Below are positions 24,537 through 33,717 of a stretch of 47,831 nucleotides of DNA, in pieces. Both the position numbers and the translations under genes were made by a program. The number at the start of each line of letters is the position of its first letter. The stretch's first letter is position 1. Under the pieces are notes generated by a model that did not search any database, had not been told where the DNA came from, and saw only the letters and a list, made by a program, of their open reading frames with translations. The stretch lies in NCBI GenBank assembly GCA_035361075.1, contig DAOSBX010000027.1, positions 1-47,831 of the forward strand. The letters run 5' to 3'. Source of the stretch: Candidatus Hydrogenedens sp. Lineage in GTDB: Bacteria > Hydrogenedentota > Hydrogenedentia > Hydrogenedentales > Hydrogenedentaceae.

Positions 24537-26042
24537 TTATAGTTTTCTAAGTAAAGGAAATAATATTACATCACGTATGGATGACGAATTTGTACAAAGC
24601 ATCGCAAGACGGTCAATTCCAATCCCCAATCCAGCAGTCGGTGGCATACCTACTTCCAAAGCGGTAAGAAAATCTTCATCAAGGTATTGGGCTTCATCAT
24701 CACCCGCTTCACGCAGGCGAACCTGTTCCATAAACCGCTCTCTCTGGTCTAATGGGTCATTCAATTCGGAAAAGGCGTTACACACTTCCAAACCACCAAT
24801 AAATAATTGGTATCGCTCCGTCAAAACAGGATTATCCCGTTTCTTTTTTGCTAACGGAGATATTTCGATAGGATAATCATAAAGGAACGTAGGCTGTATA
24901 AGATGAGGTTTGACTTTTGTAGACATAACTTCATCTACTATTTTTCCATAGCCCATTTCAGGAGGAATTTCAACTCCAATTTGTTCTGCCAATCGCTTAG
25001 CTTCATCACGGTCACGAGTTGATTCAAGGTCTATCCCCGCAAATTGACGGATAGCCTCATGCAAAGGAATACGCTTCCATGGGCGTGCCAATGAAATCTC
25101 TTGCTCTTGATAAGTAAAATTCTCAGCACCTATAATCTTAGTCATTATCGTATAGAATAAGTCCTCTGTTTCCTCCATCAATCCCAAATAATCCTGATAT
25201 GCTTCGTAGAGTTCCATAATAGTAAACTCTGGATTATGTTTTGTATCAACACCCTCATTACGAAAACAACGGTTTATCTCAAACACACGTTCGAAACCAC
25301 CAACAATAAGCCGTTTTAAATACAGTTCAGGGGCTATTCGCAAATAAAGGTCTGTATCATACGCATTATGATGCGTGACAAATGGTCGTGCTGTGGCTCC
25401 ACCTGGTATCGGATGAAGCATAGGCGTCTCTACTTCTAGAAAACCACGCTCTTTCAGATAAGAACGTATTTCATCAATCATTTGCGTTCGTTTACGGAAG
25501 ACCTCCATCACTTCGGGGTTGGCTATGAGGTCAAGATACCGCTGGCGATACCGCGTCTCAACGTCAGTCAAGCCGTGAAACTTTTCAGGTAATGACCGCA
25601 GTGATTTTGTCAGAATCTCAAACTCTTTCACAAACAATGTTATTTCGCCTCGTTTTGTTCTACGAACAGAACCCACAACACCAATAAAATCACCCAAATC
25701 GAAATCTTTTAAGGTCTCATATTTATCCTCCCCTACCTGTTTTTCTCCAAAAAACAACTGAATACGACCACTTTCATCACGGAGATCCATAAAGGTACTT
25801 TTCCCTTGTTCACGTCGTGCAGTGATACGACCCGCCAATGTAGCAGGGATTCCCTCCTGTGCTTGTTCCGCGTGTTCCTGCTCTATCTTCTCAAATTGTT
25901 CTCGAATTTTTGCTATAGCAGTACTTCGGTGGAAAATATACTTATAAGGGTTATCTCCACGTTCGCGGAAATGGTTCATTTTACGAATACGATTTTCACG
26001 CAATTCTTGTAAAGTTGAATGTTCTTTGAATTGTTCTTCCAT
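24537..26042 (-). CDS. lysS: Lysyl-tRNA synthetase, class II
   Basis: Charges tRNA-Lys with lysine. The 501-residue enzyme has an N-terminal anticodon-binding OB fold (about 60-165, with GKSTFMDLRDESGRIQLFF) and a class II catalytic core with motif 2 (FRNEGVDTKHNPEFTIMELY) and motif 3 (GLGIGIDRLAML). I start it at 26042 rather than 26078: AGGA is 9 nt upstream, and the earlier ATG lies inside prfB. The gene begins 2 bp after the prfB stop, so prfB-lysS is a tight pair, as in several bacteria. No pyrrolysine or class I lysine features are seen. Confidence 0.96.
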   Translation of the reverse strand: MEEQFKEHSTLQELRENRIRKMNHFRERGDNPYKYIFHRSTAIAKIREQFEKIEQEHAEQAQEGIPATLAGRITARREQGKSTFMDLRDESGRIQLFFGEKQVGEDKYETLKDFDLGDFIGVVGSVRRTKRGEITLFVKEFEILTKSLRSLPEKFHGLTDVETRYRQRYLDLIANPEVMEVFRKRTQMIDEIRSYLKERGFLEVETPMLHPIPGGATARPFVTHHNAYDTDLYLRIAPELYLKRLIVGGFERVFEINRCFRNEGVDTKHNPEFTIMELYEAYQDYLGLMEETEDLFYTIMTKIIGAENFTYQEQEISLARPWKRIPLHEAIRQFAGIDLESTRDRDEAKRLAEQIGVEIPPEMGYGKIVDEVMSTKVKPHLIQPTFLYDYPIEISPLAKKKRDNPVLTERYQLFIGGLEVCNAFSELNDPLDQRERFMEQVRLREAGDDEAQYLDEDFLTALEVGMPPTAGLGIGIDRLAMLCTNSSSIRDVILFPLLRKL

Positions 26043-26044
26043 AG

Positions 26045-27160
26045 TTAAATTCCTACACTTTTCTTTTCTAAATTCCATTTTAAGTATGCTTCAACAAACA
26101 AATCTAAATCACCATCCAAGACCCTATCCACATTACTGGTCTCCGCACCTGTGCGGTGGTCTTTGACCAGCTGATATGGTTGAAGGATATAACTCCGAAT
26201 CTGGCTACCCCATGCGACCTCCGTTTGACCTTCCCGTTGAGCGTAAAGTTCCATTTCTTTCTTCCGCATTTCCATATCATATAACTTCGCTTTGAGCATT
26301 TGTAGAGCCATCGCACGATTACGATGTTGAGAACGTTCTACCTGACAACTAACAACAAACCCAGTGGGTAAATGAGTTAACCGCACCGCAGAACTGGTTT
26401 TATTTACTTTTTGTCCACCTGCCCCACTGGAACGGAACGTGTCCATTTTTAAGTCTTCCTCACGTATTTCTATCTTTATATCTTCATCTACTTCAGATAA
26501 AACTTCAATCGCGGTAAACGAGGTGTGCCGTCTCTTGTTCGCATCAAAAGGAGATATTCGCACCAGACGATGAACCCCATTTTCAGATTTGAGTAAGCCA
26601 TAGGCATACAATCCTGTAACCCTTATTGTTGCACTCTTCAATCCTGCCTCTTCACCAGGTTGATAGTCTACCAATTCTGTTTCAAGTCCTTTCTCCTCAC
26701 AATATCGCATAATCATTCGATATAACATTTGTGCCCAATCGCAGGATTCTGTCCCTCCTGCACCTGGATGAAAACTTACAATCGCAGGTTTTGTATCCCT
26801 CGGATCTCTGAACAGGCTTTTAATTTCCAATTGATGAATTTCCTGCTGTAAACGGCTTATCAACTGGTTCACCTCCTGACTTAGTGTCCCCTCATCTTCC
26901 TCTATTGCCATGAGAATAAAGGCTTCTGCTTCTTCAAGTTCTTTGTTCAAAGACTCCGGTTCTTCTATAGCGTTCTTCAGGCTTTTTATTTCTTGCAACG
27001 TTTTCTGGGCTCGTTCAGGGTCGTTCCAAAAATCTGGTGCTTCCATACTCCGTTCTAACAATTCTATCTGTTCTTGTACCCCTTCTACATTCAGACAGGA
27101 GCGCAACTCTGTTAGCCGTTGCTTTAAGTTATTTATAGTTTGTATTTCAAGTTCATACAT
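26045..27160 (-). CDS. prfB: Peptide chain release factor 2 (no programmed frameshift)
   Basis: Recognises UGA and UAA stop codons and triggers release of the peptide. The 371-residue protein has the tripeptide anticodon RISPFDANKRR (SPF, stop recognition) and the catalytic SGAGGQKVNKT loop (GGQ). In many bacteria prfB carries an in-frame UGA near codon 26 read by +1 frameshift; here the matching region reads CTG AAT GTA with no stop and the gene is one open frame, so autoregulation by frameshift is absent. It follows cdsA by 35 bp. Confidence 0.96.
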   Translation of the reverse strand: MYELEIQTINNLKQRLTELRSCLNVEGVQEQIELLERSMEAPDFWNDPERAQKTLQEIKSLKNAIEEPESLNKELEEAEAFILMAIEEDEGTLSQEVNQLISRLQQEIHQLEIKSLFRDPRDTKPAIVSFHPGAGGTESCDWAQMLYRMIMRYCEEKGLETELVDYQPGEEAGLKSATIRVTGLYAYGLLKSENGVHRLVRISPFDANKRRHTSFTAIEVLSEVDEDIKIEIREEDLKMDTFRSSGAGGQKVNKTSSAVRLTHLPTGFVVSCQVERSQHRNRAMALQMLKAKLYDMEMRKKEMELYAQREGQTEVAWGSQIRSYILQPYQLVKDHRTGAETSNVDRVLDGDLDLFVEAYLKWNLEKKSVGI

Positions 27161-27195
27161 AAAATTAGAAAACCTTCCCTTTAATCAAACTCCAG

Positions 27196-28002
27196 TCAAA
27201 GAATCTTATATAAATAGAAGAAAAATGGAAATGCGAAAAGCATCCCATCACAACGGTCAAGAACACCCCCATGACCTGGGAAAATAGTCCCAGAATCCTT
27301 GACGCCCGTTTCACGTTTCCATCGTGATTCTAATAGGTCTCCAAACTGGCTAATGATGGAAAGTATTATACCCCATTTCAAATAGAAAACGACACTTTGA
27401 TCTGGGAGAAAGTTAACAAAAACAAACCGTTGTAATAACCATAAAACTAACATCCCAATAACACTAAAAACAACCCCACCTATACTACCTTCCCATGTCT
27501 TTTTAGGACTTATCTCTGGGGCTAACTGATGTTTCCCAACAAGTTTACCAACACAAAAGGCACCAGAATCACACAAAGCAACTGCAACGATGAACATTGT
27601 TATATAACCAGGTCCACGGGGTTGGGTATGAAGTAATAACAAATGTGCTGGAACCCAGCCAAGATAAAATAAAGCGAAACATGCATATACCAATTTTGTA
27701 TGCGACACTGTTTGGTTAAAAATATATAACAGGCTTATAACACCAAAAGAGAGAACAAAAAATAAATGGATATAAAAAGGAGTCCCTCCGACTCCAGAAA
27801 AAACAATGATGGGTATCAGAATCAACGACGTAAGACTTAACACATTTTGGTTTACGGGATTCGTAATCTGAAAATACTCCCAACCTGCTATCATTGTTAA
27901 TACCGCAATAAAAAGGGCTAAACATAAATATAATGGAGGTATCCATAACAGCAATGCTGTTAATAAAACTAAAACAATTCCTGTTATCACTCGTTGAATC
28001 AC
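27196..28002 (-). CDS. cdsA: Phosphatidate cytidylyltransferase
   Basis: Makes CDP-diacylglycerol from phosphatidate and CTP for phospholipid synthesis at the inner membrane. The 268-residue protein has about 7-8 hydrophobic helices and the complete CdsA signature near the C terminus (SRWKRETGVKDSGTIFPGH, then GGVLDRCD, roughly residues 225-252), plus SPKKTWEGSIGG. It starts 25 bp after uppS, the usual bacterial order. Confidence 0.96.
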   Translation of the reverse strand: MIQRVITGIVLVLLTALLLWIPPLYLCLALFIAVLTMIAGWEYFQITNPVNQNVLSLTSLILIPIIVFSGVGGTPFYIHLFFVLSFGVISLLYIFNQTVSHTKLVYACFALFYLGWVPAHLLLLHTQPRGPGYITMFIVAVALCDSGAFCVGKLVGKHQLAPEISPKKTWEGSIGGVVFSVIGMLVLWLLQRFVFVNFLPDQSVVFYLKWGIILSIISQFGDLLESRWKRETGVKDSGTIFPGHGGVLDRCDGMLFAFPFFFYLYKIL

Positions 28003-28027
28003 AAAACTTCCCCTATATTAGGTGTGT

Positions 28028-28780
28028 TCAAAGACATTCTAAACGTGAGCCGAAACGTCTTTCCCTCTGCTGATATTGAACAATGGCTTCCCAAAGATGT
28101 TGACGTCGAAAATCAGGCCATAGCACAGGTAAAAAAACCATTTCCGCATAAGAAATTTGCCAGAGCATAAAATTACTAACTCGTTGCTCGCCACTGGTAC
28201 GAATTAGAAGGTCTACTTCCGAAAACTCAGGGACATATAAATGTTTTACAAAAATCTCCTCATCTATTTGTTGGGGGCTAAGCATTCCCGCTTGAACTTT
28301 TTCAGCAAGGGAACGCGTCGCACGTAATATCTCCTGTCTACCTCCATAATTTAACCCAACAATAACAGTCATATCCGTATTGTTCTCGGTTCTGTGCAAA
28401 CAATATTCAAGGTCTTGTATCGCATTAGGAGGTAATTCTTTCCACTCACCCATAAATAAAACGCGTATCCCATGTTTTTTTATCTCATCAATCTCATTCC
28501 GAATATACGTACTCATTAGTCGGAACAGGGATTCAACCTCATCTTGAGGTCGAGCCCAATTCTCGGTTGAAAAAGCATAGAGAGACAAACACGGAATCCC
28601 CAATTCTCTGCACCCCTTTAATATTTCCCGAACTCCCTCTGCACCTGCTTCATGCCCTTCAGTTGTTTTTTTCCCGTGAAGTTTTGCCCACCGACCATTA
28701 CCATCCATAATAACAGCAATATGTTTAGGAAGTCGTTCCAAATCTACTCTCGGGTCTAAATCCGCAGGAATCTTTCGCAT
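28028..28780 (-). CDS. uppS: Undecaprenyl diphosphate synthase (cis-prenyltransferase)
   Basis: Builds the undecaprenyl carrier lipid used for peptidoglycan and LPS. The 250-residue enzyme has HIAVIMDGNGRWA (catalytic Asp26), the SLYAFSTENWARP block, VIVGLNYGGRQEI and the C-terminal RTSGEQRVSNFMLWQ signature. It lies 66 bp after frr in the usual rpsB-tsf-pyrH-frr-uppS-cdsA order. Confidence 0.97.
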   Translation of the reverse strand: MRKIPADLDPRVDLERLPKHIAVIMDGNGRWAKLHGKKTTEGHEAGAEGVREILKGCRELGIPCLSLYAFSTENWARPQDEVESLFRLMSTYIRNEIDEIKKHGIRVLFMGEWKELPPNAIQDLEYCLHRTENNTDMTVIVGLNYGGRQEILRATRSLAEKVQAGMLSPQQIDEEIFVKHLYVPEFSEVDLLIRTSGEQRVSNFMLWQISYAEMVFLPVLWPDFRRQHLWEAIVQYQQRERRFGSRLECL

Positions 28781-28846
28781 GGGTTAAAACCTGATTCAAA
28801 TGTTTAGCTCAGTAATATAATATCCACAGAATCCTAATAAAAAGAC

Positions 28847-29404
28847 TTACCCTTCCAGTATATCTTTCTCTTTGGCTTTTAATATCTGGTCAATTTTTTC
28901 GATATGTTTATCGGTAAGTTTTTGTACATCATCTGAAAAACGATGTAAATCATCTTCTGTAATCTTTCCGTCTTTCTCTTCCTTCTTCAAAGACTCTATA
29001 ATACTTCGGCGGATATTTCGAACTGCAACGCGAGCCTCTTCTGCTATTTTATGAGCAACTTTTATAAGCTCTTTACGTCGTTCTTCACTCAATGGCGGAA
29101 TAGGGATGCGAATCAATCTACCATCATTAGACGGAGTTACTCCCAAAGGTGATGCCATAATCGCTTTTTCAACAGCACCAATAATGGACTTATCCCAAAG
29201 GTCTATAACAATAAGATGGGCATCGGGTACAGTGACATTTCCTAATTGGTTAATCTTCATTTTACTGCCATATGCATCAACATGCACTACATCTAACAAC
29301 GCTGGATTAGCTCTACCTGTGCGAAAACCAGAAAGTTCCTGTTGAAAACTTTCCACACTTTTATCCATCTTCTGTTCAGCTTCTTTAATGAGTGGGTGTG
29401 GCAT
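28847..29404 (-). CDS. frr: Ribosome recycling factor
   Basis: Splits post-termination ribosomes together with EF-G. The 185 residues match the family exactly in length, with the conserved SFQQELSGFRTGRANPALL opening, the PLGVTPSNDGRLIRIPIPPL block and the C-terminal KITEDDLHRFSDDVQKLTD helix. It starts 3 bp after the pyrH stop and is translationally coupled. Confidence 0.97.
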   Translation of the reverse strand: MPHPLIKEAEQKMDKSVESFQQELSGFRTGRANPALLDVVHVDAYGSKMKINQLGNVTVPDAHLIVIDLWDKSIIGAVEKAIMASPLGVTPSNDGRLIRIPIPPLSEERRKELIKVAHKIAEEARVAVRNIRRSIIESLKKEEKDGKITEDDLHRFSDDVQKLTDKHIEKIDQILKAKEKDILEG

Positions 29405-29407
29405 AGG

Positions 29408-30127
29408 TTAATCTCCCTTAACTATGGTTCCTATCGAGTGTCCGTAAACTGCATTTAAAATACAATTCTTTTCAAGAAATGAGAATACCAAAATCGGAAT
29501 ATTCTTTTCACGACAGATAGAGATTGCAGCCGCATCCATAACTTTAAGATTTTGTGTCAAAACCTCCTGATAATTCATCTGGTCAAATCGCTTTGCCGAT
29601 GAATCTTGTTCAGGGTCTGACGAATACACTCCATCAACACGCGTTGCTTTCATAAGAATATCCGCATCTATTTCACTTGCACGAAGTGCCGCCGCTGTGT
29701 CTGTAGTTAAAAAGGGATTTCCTGTCCCTGCGGCAAAGATAACAATGCGACCTTTTTCCAGATGTCGCAACGCTCGTCTCCGTATATATGGCTCAGCAAC
29801 AGGCCTCATCTCAATAGCACTCAAAACACGAGTTTCTATCCCTCGCTTTTCCAGAGCAGATTGTAAGGCTAAGGCATTGATAACCGTAGCCAGCATACCC
29901 ATATAATCCGCTGTGGCACGGTCTACACCAGAAGCCTTTGACCATTGATTGCCACGGAGAATATTTCCACCACCAACGACCAATCCCATTTGTACACCCA
30001 CCTGATATGCGGACACAATTTCATCGCATAAATGGTTCAATGCATTCGAACCTATTGTCTCACCATCTGAAGATAAAGCATTACCGCTTAACTTCAAAAG
30101 AACACGCTTGTAAATGGGTGTGCTCAA
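29408..30127 (-). CDS. pyrH: Uridylate kinase
   Basis: Phosphorylates UMP to UDP in pyrimidine synthesis. The 239-residue protein belongs to the amino-acid-kinase fold: KRVLLKLSGNAL at the N terminus, VVGGGNILRGNQW, DYMGMLATVINALAL and FAAGTGNPFLTTDTAAALRA, the last being the phosphate-binding region. It is 4 bp from tsf and 3 bp from frr. Confidence 0.97.
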   Translation of the reverse strand: MSTPIYKRVLLKLSGNALSSDGETIGSNALNHLCDEIVSAYQVGVQMGLVVGGGNILRGNQWSKASGVDRATADYMGMLATVINALALQSALEKRGIETRVLSAIEMRPVAEPYIRRRALRHLEKGRIVIFAAGTGNPFLTTDTAAALRASEIDADILMKATRVDGVYSSDPEQDSSAKRFDQMNYQEVLTQNLKVMDAAAISICREKNIPILVFSFLEKNCILNAVYGHSIGTIVKGD

Positions 30128-30131
30128 TGTT

Positions 30132-30806
30132 CTATGCCTCTTTTCCTGATGCTTTAGCTAATTCTGCCGCTACCTCTTCTGCAAAATTACTTTGTTTCTT
30201 CTCAATACCTTCACCAAGAACCCATCGGACAAACCGACGAATCTCTATCTTCTCTCCACACTTGGCCGTTAATTCACCTAAAAGGTCTTTTATCTTTTTG
30301 CCTTCATGTTCAGGTTTTACGGAAACTTGCTCTAACAAACATACCTCTTCATACCATTTATTTAATTTGCCTTCCGCAATTTTCTCGCAAACATTCTGAG
30401 GTTTACCCGTTTCTAAGGCTTGCTTAATATAAAGTTGTTTTTCTTCATTCAATACATTCTCAGGTATATCTTCTTTTGAAATCCACCGTGGTGCGGATGA
30501 ACAAATCTGAAGGCATATATCTTTTACAAACGTTTGAAATTCGGCACCGCGAGCAACAAAGTCCGTTTCCGAATTGACTTCAACCAAAACACCTATCTTG
30601 CCACCCATGTGAACATACGAAGCAATAAGACCTTCCGCCGCTACACGATGTGCCCGTGAAGCAGCCTTCATTATTCCACGCTCACGCAACCATTTTACAG
30701 CCTTTTCCATATCGCCGTTACATTCGATAAGGGCTTTTTTGCAATCCATCATGGGTGCATTTGTTTGGTCTCTAAGTTGTTTTACATCACTCGCACTAAT
30801 TGTCAT
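30132..30806 (-). CDS. tsf: Elongation factor Ts
   Basis: Exchanges GDP for GTP on EF-Tu. The 224-residue protein has the N-terminal UBA-like helix block (VKQLRDQTNAPMMDCKKAL), the NSETDFVAR motif that touches EF-Tu, and a shortened C-terminal core compared with the 283-residue E. coli factor. The start follows a clear ribosome site (AGGAGAAAAAAG). It is 53 bp after rpsB, in the conserved order. Confidence 0.96.
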   Translation of the reverse strand: MTISASDVKQLRDQTNAPMMDCKKALIECNGDMEKAVKWLRERGIMKAASRAHRVAAEGLIASYVHMGGKIGVLVEVNSETDFVARGAEFQTFVKDICLQICSSAPRWISKEDIPENVLNEEKQLYIKQALETGKPQNVCEKIAEGKLNKWYEEVCLLEQVSVKPEHEGKKIKDLLGELTAKCGEKIEIRRFVRWVLGEGIEKKQSNFAEEVAAELAKASGKEA

Positions 30807-30859
30807 CTTTTTTCTCCTGTATTAATTAAAATCTATTCCGTATGTTTATAACTAAAATT

Positions 30860-31738
30860 TTATTCAACTGCTGAGGTTTCCTGCTCGGTTACCTTCGACT
30901 CTTCCGCAGGAACTTCCTCTGCATCGGCTTCCTTTTCAGAACCTTCTTCCTGAGATGTCGACTCTATCACAACCTTAACATCTTCATCGGTTACTTTTTT
31001 AACTCTACGCGAAAGCGGTCGTACTTTTGCCTGAGATACTGGTCCTTTCTCCTTTATATTCTTACCCTCAAGAACAGCATCAGCAATAATCCGACAATAC
31101 AAAGATACCGCACGAATAGCATCATCATTGCCCGGGATGGGTAAAGAAACTGCGTCTGGGTCCACATTTGTGTCAACAATCCCTATACATGGGATATTAA
31201 GCCTTGCCGCTTCTCGTACCGCAATTTCCTCATGCTTTGTGTCAATTACAAACACAATATCTGGAACCTCAGTCATATTAACAATACCACAAAGATTCTT
31301 CTCCAACTTTGCAATTCGTTTTCTCAACCGTATCCCTTCTTTCTTCCCATACTGGTCAATTTTACCTGTCTCTTCAAGGTATTTCAAACGCAATAGTTCA
31401 GCAATACTACTGCGAATAGTTTTGAAATTCGTTAAAGTTCCACCTAACCATCGGCTATTCACGTAAAACATGCCACAACGTTCTGCCTCCCTCTTAACAG
31501 CTTCCTGAGCCTGCCGTTTCGTTCCCACAAACAGCACCGTTCCCCCTTTAGAGACCGTATCACGCACAAGAGCATACGCTTTGTAAAGTTGTTTTAACGT
31601 GTGCTTTAAGTCAATGATATAAATCCCATTCTTTTCCCCATAGATATACCTCGCCATTTTCGGATTCCAACGACGAGATTGATGACCAAAGTGAACACCT
31701 ACTTCCAATAGTTCACGGGGGGTAACAATAGTAGACAT
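30860..31738 (-). CDS. rpsB: 30S ribosomal protein S2
   Basis: Small-subunit ribosomal protein with the S2 blocks ELLEVGVHFGHQSRRWNPKM, GTLTNFKTIRSSIA, DIVFVIDTKHEEIAVREA and IPCIGIVDTNVDPD. At 292 residues it is longer than usual (about 240) because of a C-terminal tail rich in Glu, Ala and Val (about residues 245-292), probably disordered. AAAGGAG stands close to the ATG. It heads the long chain rpsB-tsf-pyrH-frr-uppS-cdsA-prfB-lysS-lolC-lolD, and its leader has a candidate pseudoknot. Confidence 0.97.
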   Translation of the reverse strand: MSTIVTPRELLEVGVHFGHQSRRWNPKMARYIYGEKNGIYIIDLKHTLKQLYKAYALVRDTVSKGGTVLFVGTKRQAQEAVKREAERCGMFYVNSRWLGGTLTNFKTIRSSIAELLRLKYLEETGKIDQYGKKEGIRLRKRIAKLEKNLCGIVNMTEVPDIVFVIDTKHEEIAVREAARLNIPCIGIVDTNVDPDAVSLPIPGNDDAIRAVSLYCRIIADAVLEGKNIKEKGPVSQAKVRPLSRRVKKVTDEDVKVVIESTSQEEGSEKEADAEEVPAEESKVTEQETSAVE

Positions 31739-31854
31739 ACTTTACTCCTTTTACTTTGGGTTAATTCCTCGGAGCCCACTTGAACTCATACATTCATGAG
31801 CACCCAAAATGGAGACAAGAGGCTCCTGTGTTTTTGTTAATTAAAAATAAAGAG
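31739..31854 (-). promoter_or_regulatory. Candidate rpsB leader with H-type pseudoknot
   Basis: In transcript sense, GGAGCC (31826-31821) can pair with GGCTCC (31776-31771), and UUUGGG (31808-31803) with CCCAAA (31760-31755). These two stems cross, forming a pseudoknot. A small hairpin CTCAT/ATGAG (31800-31796 with 31789-31785) lies inside. The CCCAAA arm sits next to the ribosome site. Leaders of rpsB in other bacteria are known to bind S2 for feedback control, so this may do the same. Confidence 0.55.
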
Positions 31855-31860
31855 GTTATA

Positions 31861-31890
31861 AGTATAACAAATCTACAAACTTAATATCAA
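31861..31890 (-). promoter_or_regulatory. Promoter of the rpsB chain
   Basis: On the minus strand TTGATA (31890-31885) is followed after 18 bp by an extended -10 TGTTATACT, with the hexamer at 31866-31861. Transcription should begin near 31854, giving a leader of about 115 nt. No better promoter is visible in the 240 bp up to the ankyrin gene's end. Confidence 0.7.
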
Positions 31891-31978
31891 AAAAAAATCA
31901 AAACAATTACGCAAATAAAGCAAGGATAAACGGCAACGGGAAAGTTATAGAAAAAATCACCTATTATATCTCTGGTAT

Positions 31979-32488
31979 TTACCTGAGGGGGGCGAAGTTT
32001 TCAATAAGATTGATGACCTCTTTTTGACCCATTAACATAGCAAAATCTCTCGGAGTTAACCCATCCGCTTCAACTGCATGTATATACGGGTCAGCACCGT
32101 TTAAAAGTAACAGCTCTACAATAGGAGTATATCCGAAGAGACATGCCCAATGAAGTGGCGTCAATCCATAATGGCTTGTAGCATTTATATGTGAATAGGG
32201 CAGGAGAATACGAACAAGGTCTATTCTATTCATACGAACCGCAACATGCAAAGGAATTTCTCCCAAACTGTTTTTCTCATTAGGGTCTGAACCAAACTGT
32301 AGCAGACTCTCTACCGCTTCCTCCAAACCTAAGCGAACTGCTCGATGAAGCGGACTGATTTTGGAAGTGCTAACACCATGGTCCTCACAAAGTGTTGTAA
32401 GCATGATGTTAAATAGAACAGGATGGTTCGACAACGCAACTTTGTCCAGCGGGCTGTATAGTTTTTGTGCGATGCTGAATATATTCAT
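31979..32488 (-). CDS. Small ankyrin-repeat protein
   Basis: A 169-residue soluble protein without signal peptide. After an N-terminal helix region it has about four ankyrin repeats, visible as SPLHRAVRLGLEEAVESLL, IPLHVAVRMNRIDLVRILL, TPLHWACLFGYTPIVELLL and TPRDFAMLMGQKEVINLIE, each followed by a G-A/S-D-P turn. Ankyrin repeats bind partner proteins; the partner is unknown. AAGGAG lies before the ATG. It stands alone, behind the rpsB promoter and divergent from the HEAT-repeat lipoprotein gene. Confidence 0.88.
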   Translation of the reverse strand: MNIFSIAQKLYSPLDKVALSNHPVLFNIMLTTLCEDHGVSTSKISPLHRAVRLGLEEAVESLLQFGSDPNEKNSLGEIPLHVAVRMNRIDLVRILLPYSHINATSHYGLTPLHWACLFGYTPIVELLLLNGADPYIHAVEADGLTPRDFAMLMGQKEVINLIENFAPLR

Positions 32489-32782
32489 AACCTATACTCC
32501 TTATAGTTTCCGGCGATTTTTATTTTAGGACAAAATAGGGTAAAGCAATATCCATGCCATAACATAAAACTCTTTCGTCTATATATAACTTATAGAATGA
32601 CATAAATTTACAAAATCCATAATTTATGTCCAAAATATAGTTTTTCCATTTTTTTACACACGACTCGTCAAAATGACAAAAATCAGACAAAAACCACTAT
32701 TTATAACTTTGTATTAAGTTGGCTATGAGGCTTCGTTATATGTATACTTAATGATGAATTTAATTACAGAAGGTTTATTCAA
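32489..32782. other. Intergenic region between divergent genes
   Basis: 294 bp, strongly AT-rich, with no gene-sized reading frame. It must hold both divergent promoters; only the rightward one (32719-32748) is convincing by eye. There are no clear long inverted repeats. Confidence 0.4.
32719..32748 (+). promoter_or_regulatory. Candidate promoter for the HEAT-repeat lipoprotein gene
   Basis: TTGGCT (32719-32724) lies 18 bp before TATACT (32743-32748). The start would fall near 32755, about 28 nt before the ATG at 32783. Confidence 0.45.
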
Positions 32783-33652
32783 ATGCATCAATTATATTTA
32801 AGTACATATAAGAAAAAGGTATTGACTGCCTCTATACTATTGATTCATCTTTCTTTATTATTGAGTGTTTTCAATATATCGTGTTTCAAAAAGGAGAGCC
32901 CAAACACCTCAGGCCCATCTCTTGATAATTTGTTTCAATCATGGTACACCATCTCAACATTACAAAAAGAAAATATTGATTATCTTACAGCATTACAAAT
33001 ATCACAAGAGATGATTTCCCGTTATGGAGACACCGCTATAAACCGACTTTTCCATGTTATTGAAGATGAACAAGAAAAACCAATGGCAAAAGTACTTGCA
33101 GTTATGAGTTTAACACCCTACCTAAAAGAAGACTGGGCAAATAAATTAATCCCACTAACCACACCAGAGAAGGAAGTAAATACACGCGTCTGTGCAATTA
33201 ATCTATTAAGCCTCATCTTAACCCCGGACGTTACGAATCACTTAAAAACATTGGCTAATGATAAAGAACCAAGAGTACGTTTTGAAGTTTTGACAGCACT
33301 CTCCAAAAGAGGGGAATCGGAAGGATATAATAAAATAAATGAACTTTGGGATTTAGCCAAAGACAATTCTGAACAACGTGAACATATCTTACTTAGTATA
33401 CCTCCAAACCAAATTCCCAACTTCATACATATTTTTCGTTTAGCAGTCCAGGATGAACAAATAACAAAATCCGTAAGGAGAGAAGCACTTATAAATCTGG
33501 GACGTTTTGGCAAAGAAGAAGATATCGACATTTTGAATAAAGTTGTTGAAAAAGAATCCGAAGGCGAATTAAGAGAATTGGCTCAGAGTGCAATTGATGC
33601 CATCAATGCACGAATACAACATAGTACATCCTCCTCAAATTCTTCAAATTAA
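32783..33652 (+). CDS. HEAT-repeat lipoprotein
   Basis: Function unknown. The 289-residue protein has an N-terminal hydrophobic stretch (about 14-33) ending in NISC, a probable lipobox (Ser at -1, Cys34). The rest is all-helical with HEAT/PBS-like repeats: MAKVLAVMSLTPYLKED, VNTRVCAINLLSLILTPD, EPRVRFEVLTALSKRGE, SVRREALINLGRFGKEEDI and LRELAQSAIDAIN. Such solenoids serve as protein-binding scaffolds. The next gene, a small unknown, starts 65 bp downstream and could be co-transcribed. Location at a periplasmic membrane face is inferred from the lipobox. Confidence 0.78.
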   Translation: MHQLYLSTYKKKVLTASILLIHLSLLLSVFNISCFKKESPNTSGPSLDNLFQSWYTISTLQKENIDYLTALQISQEMISRYGDTAINRLFHVIEDEQEKPMAKVLAVMSLTPYLKEDWANKLIPLTTPEKEVNTRVCAINLLSLILTPDVTNHLKTLANDKEPRVRFEVLTALSKRGESEGYNKINELWDLAKDNSEQREHILLSIPPNQIPNFIHIFRLAVQDEQITKSVRREALINLGRFGKEEDIDILNKVVEKESEGELRELAQSAIDAINARIQHSTSSSNSSN

Positions 33653-33717
33653 ACCAGAAGAGAAATTACCATTATTTTTGGTGTATAATATATAAAAAGG
33701 AAAGGAGAACTTTAAAT

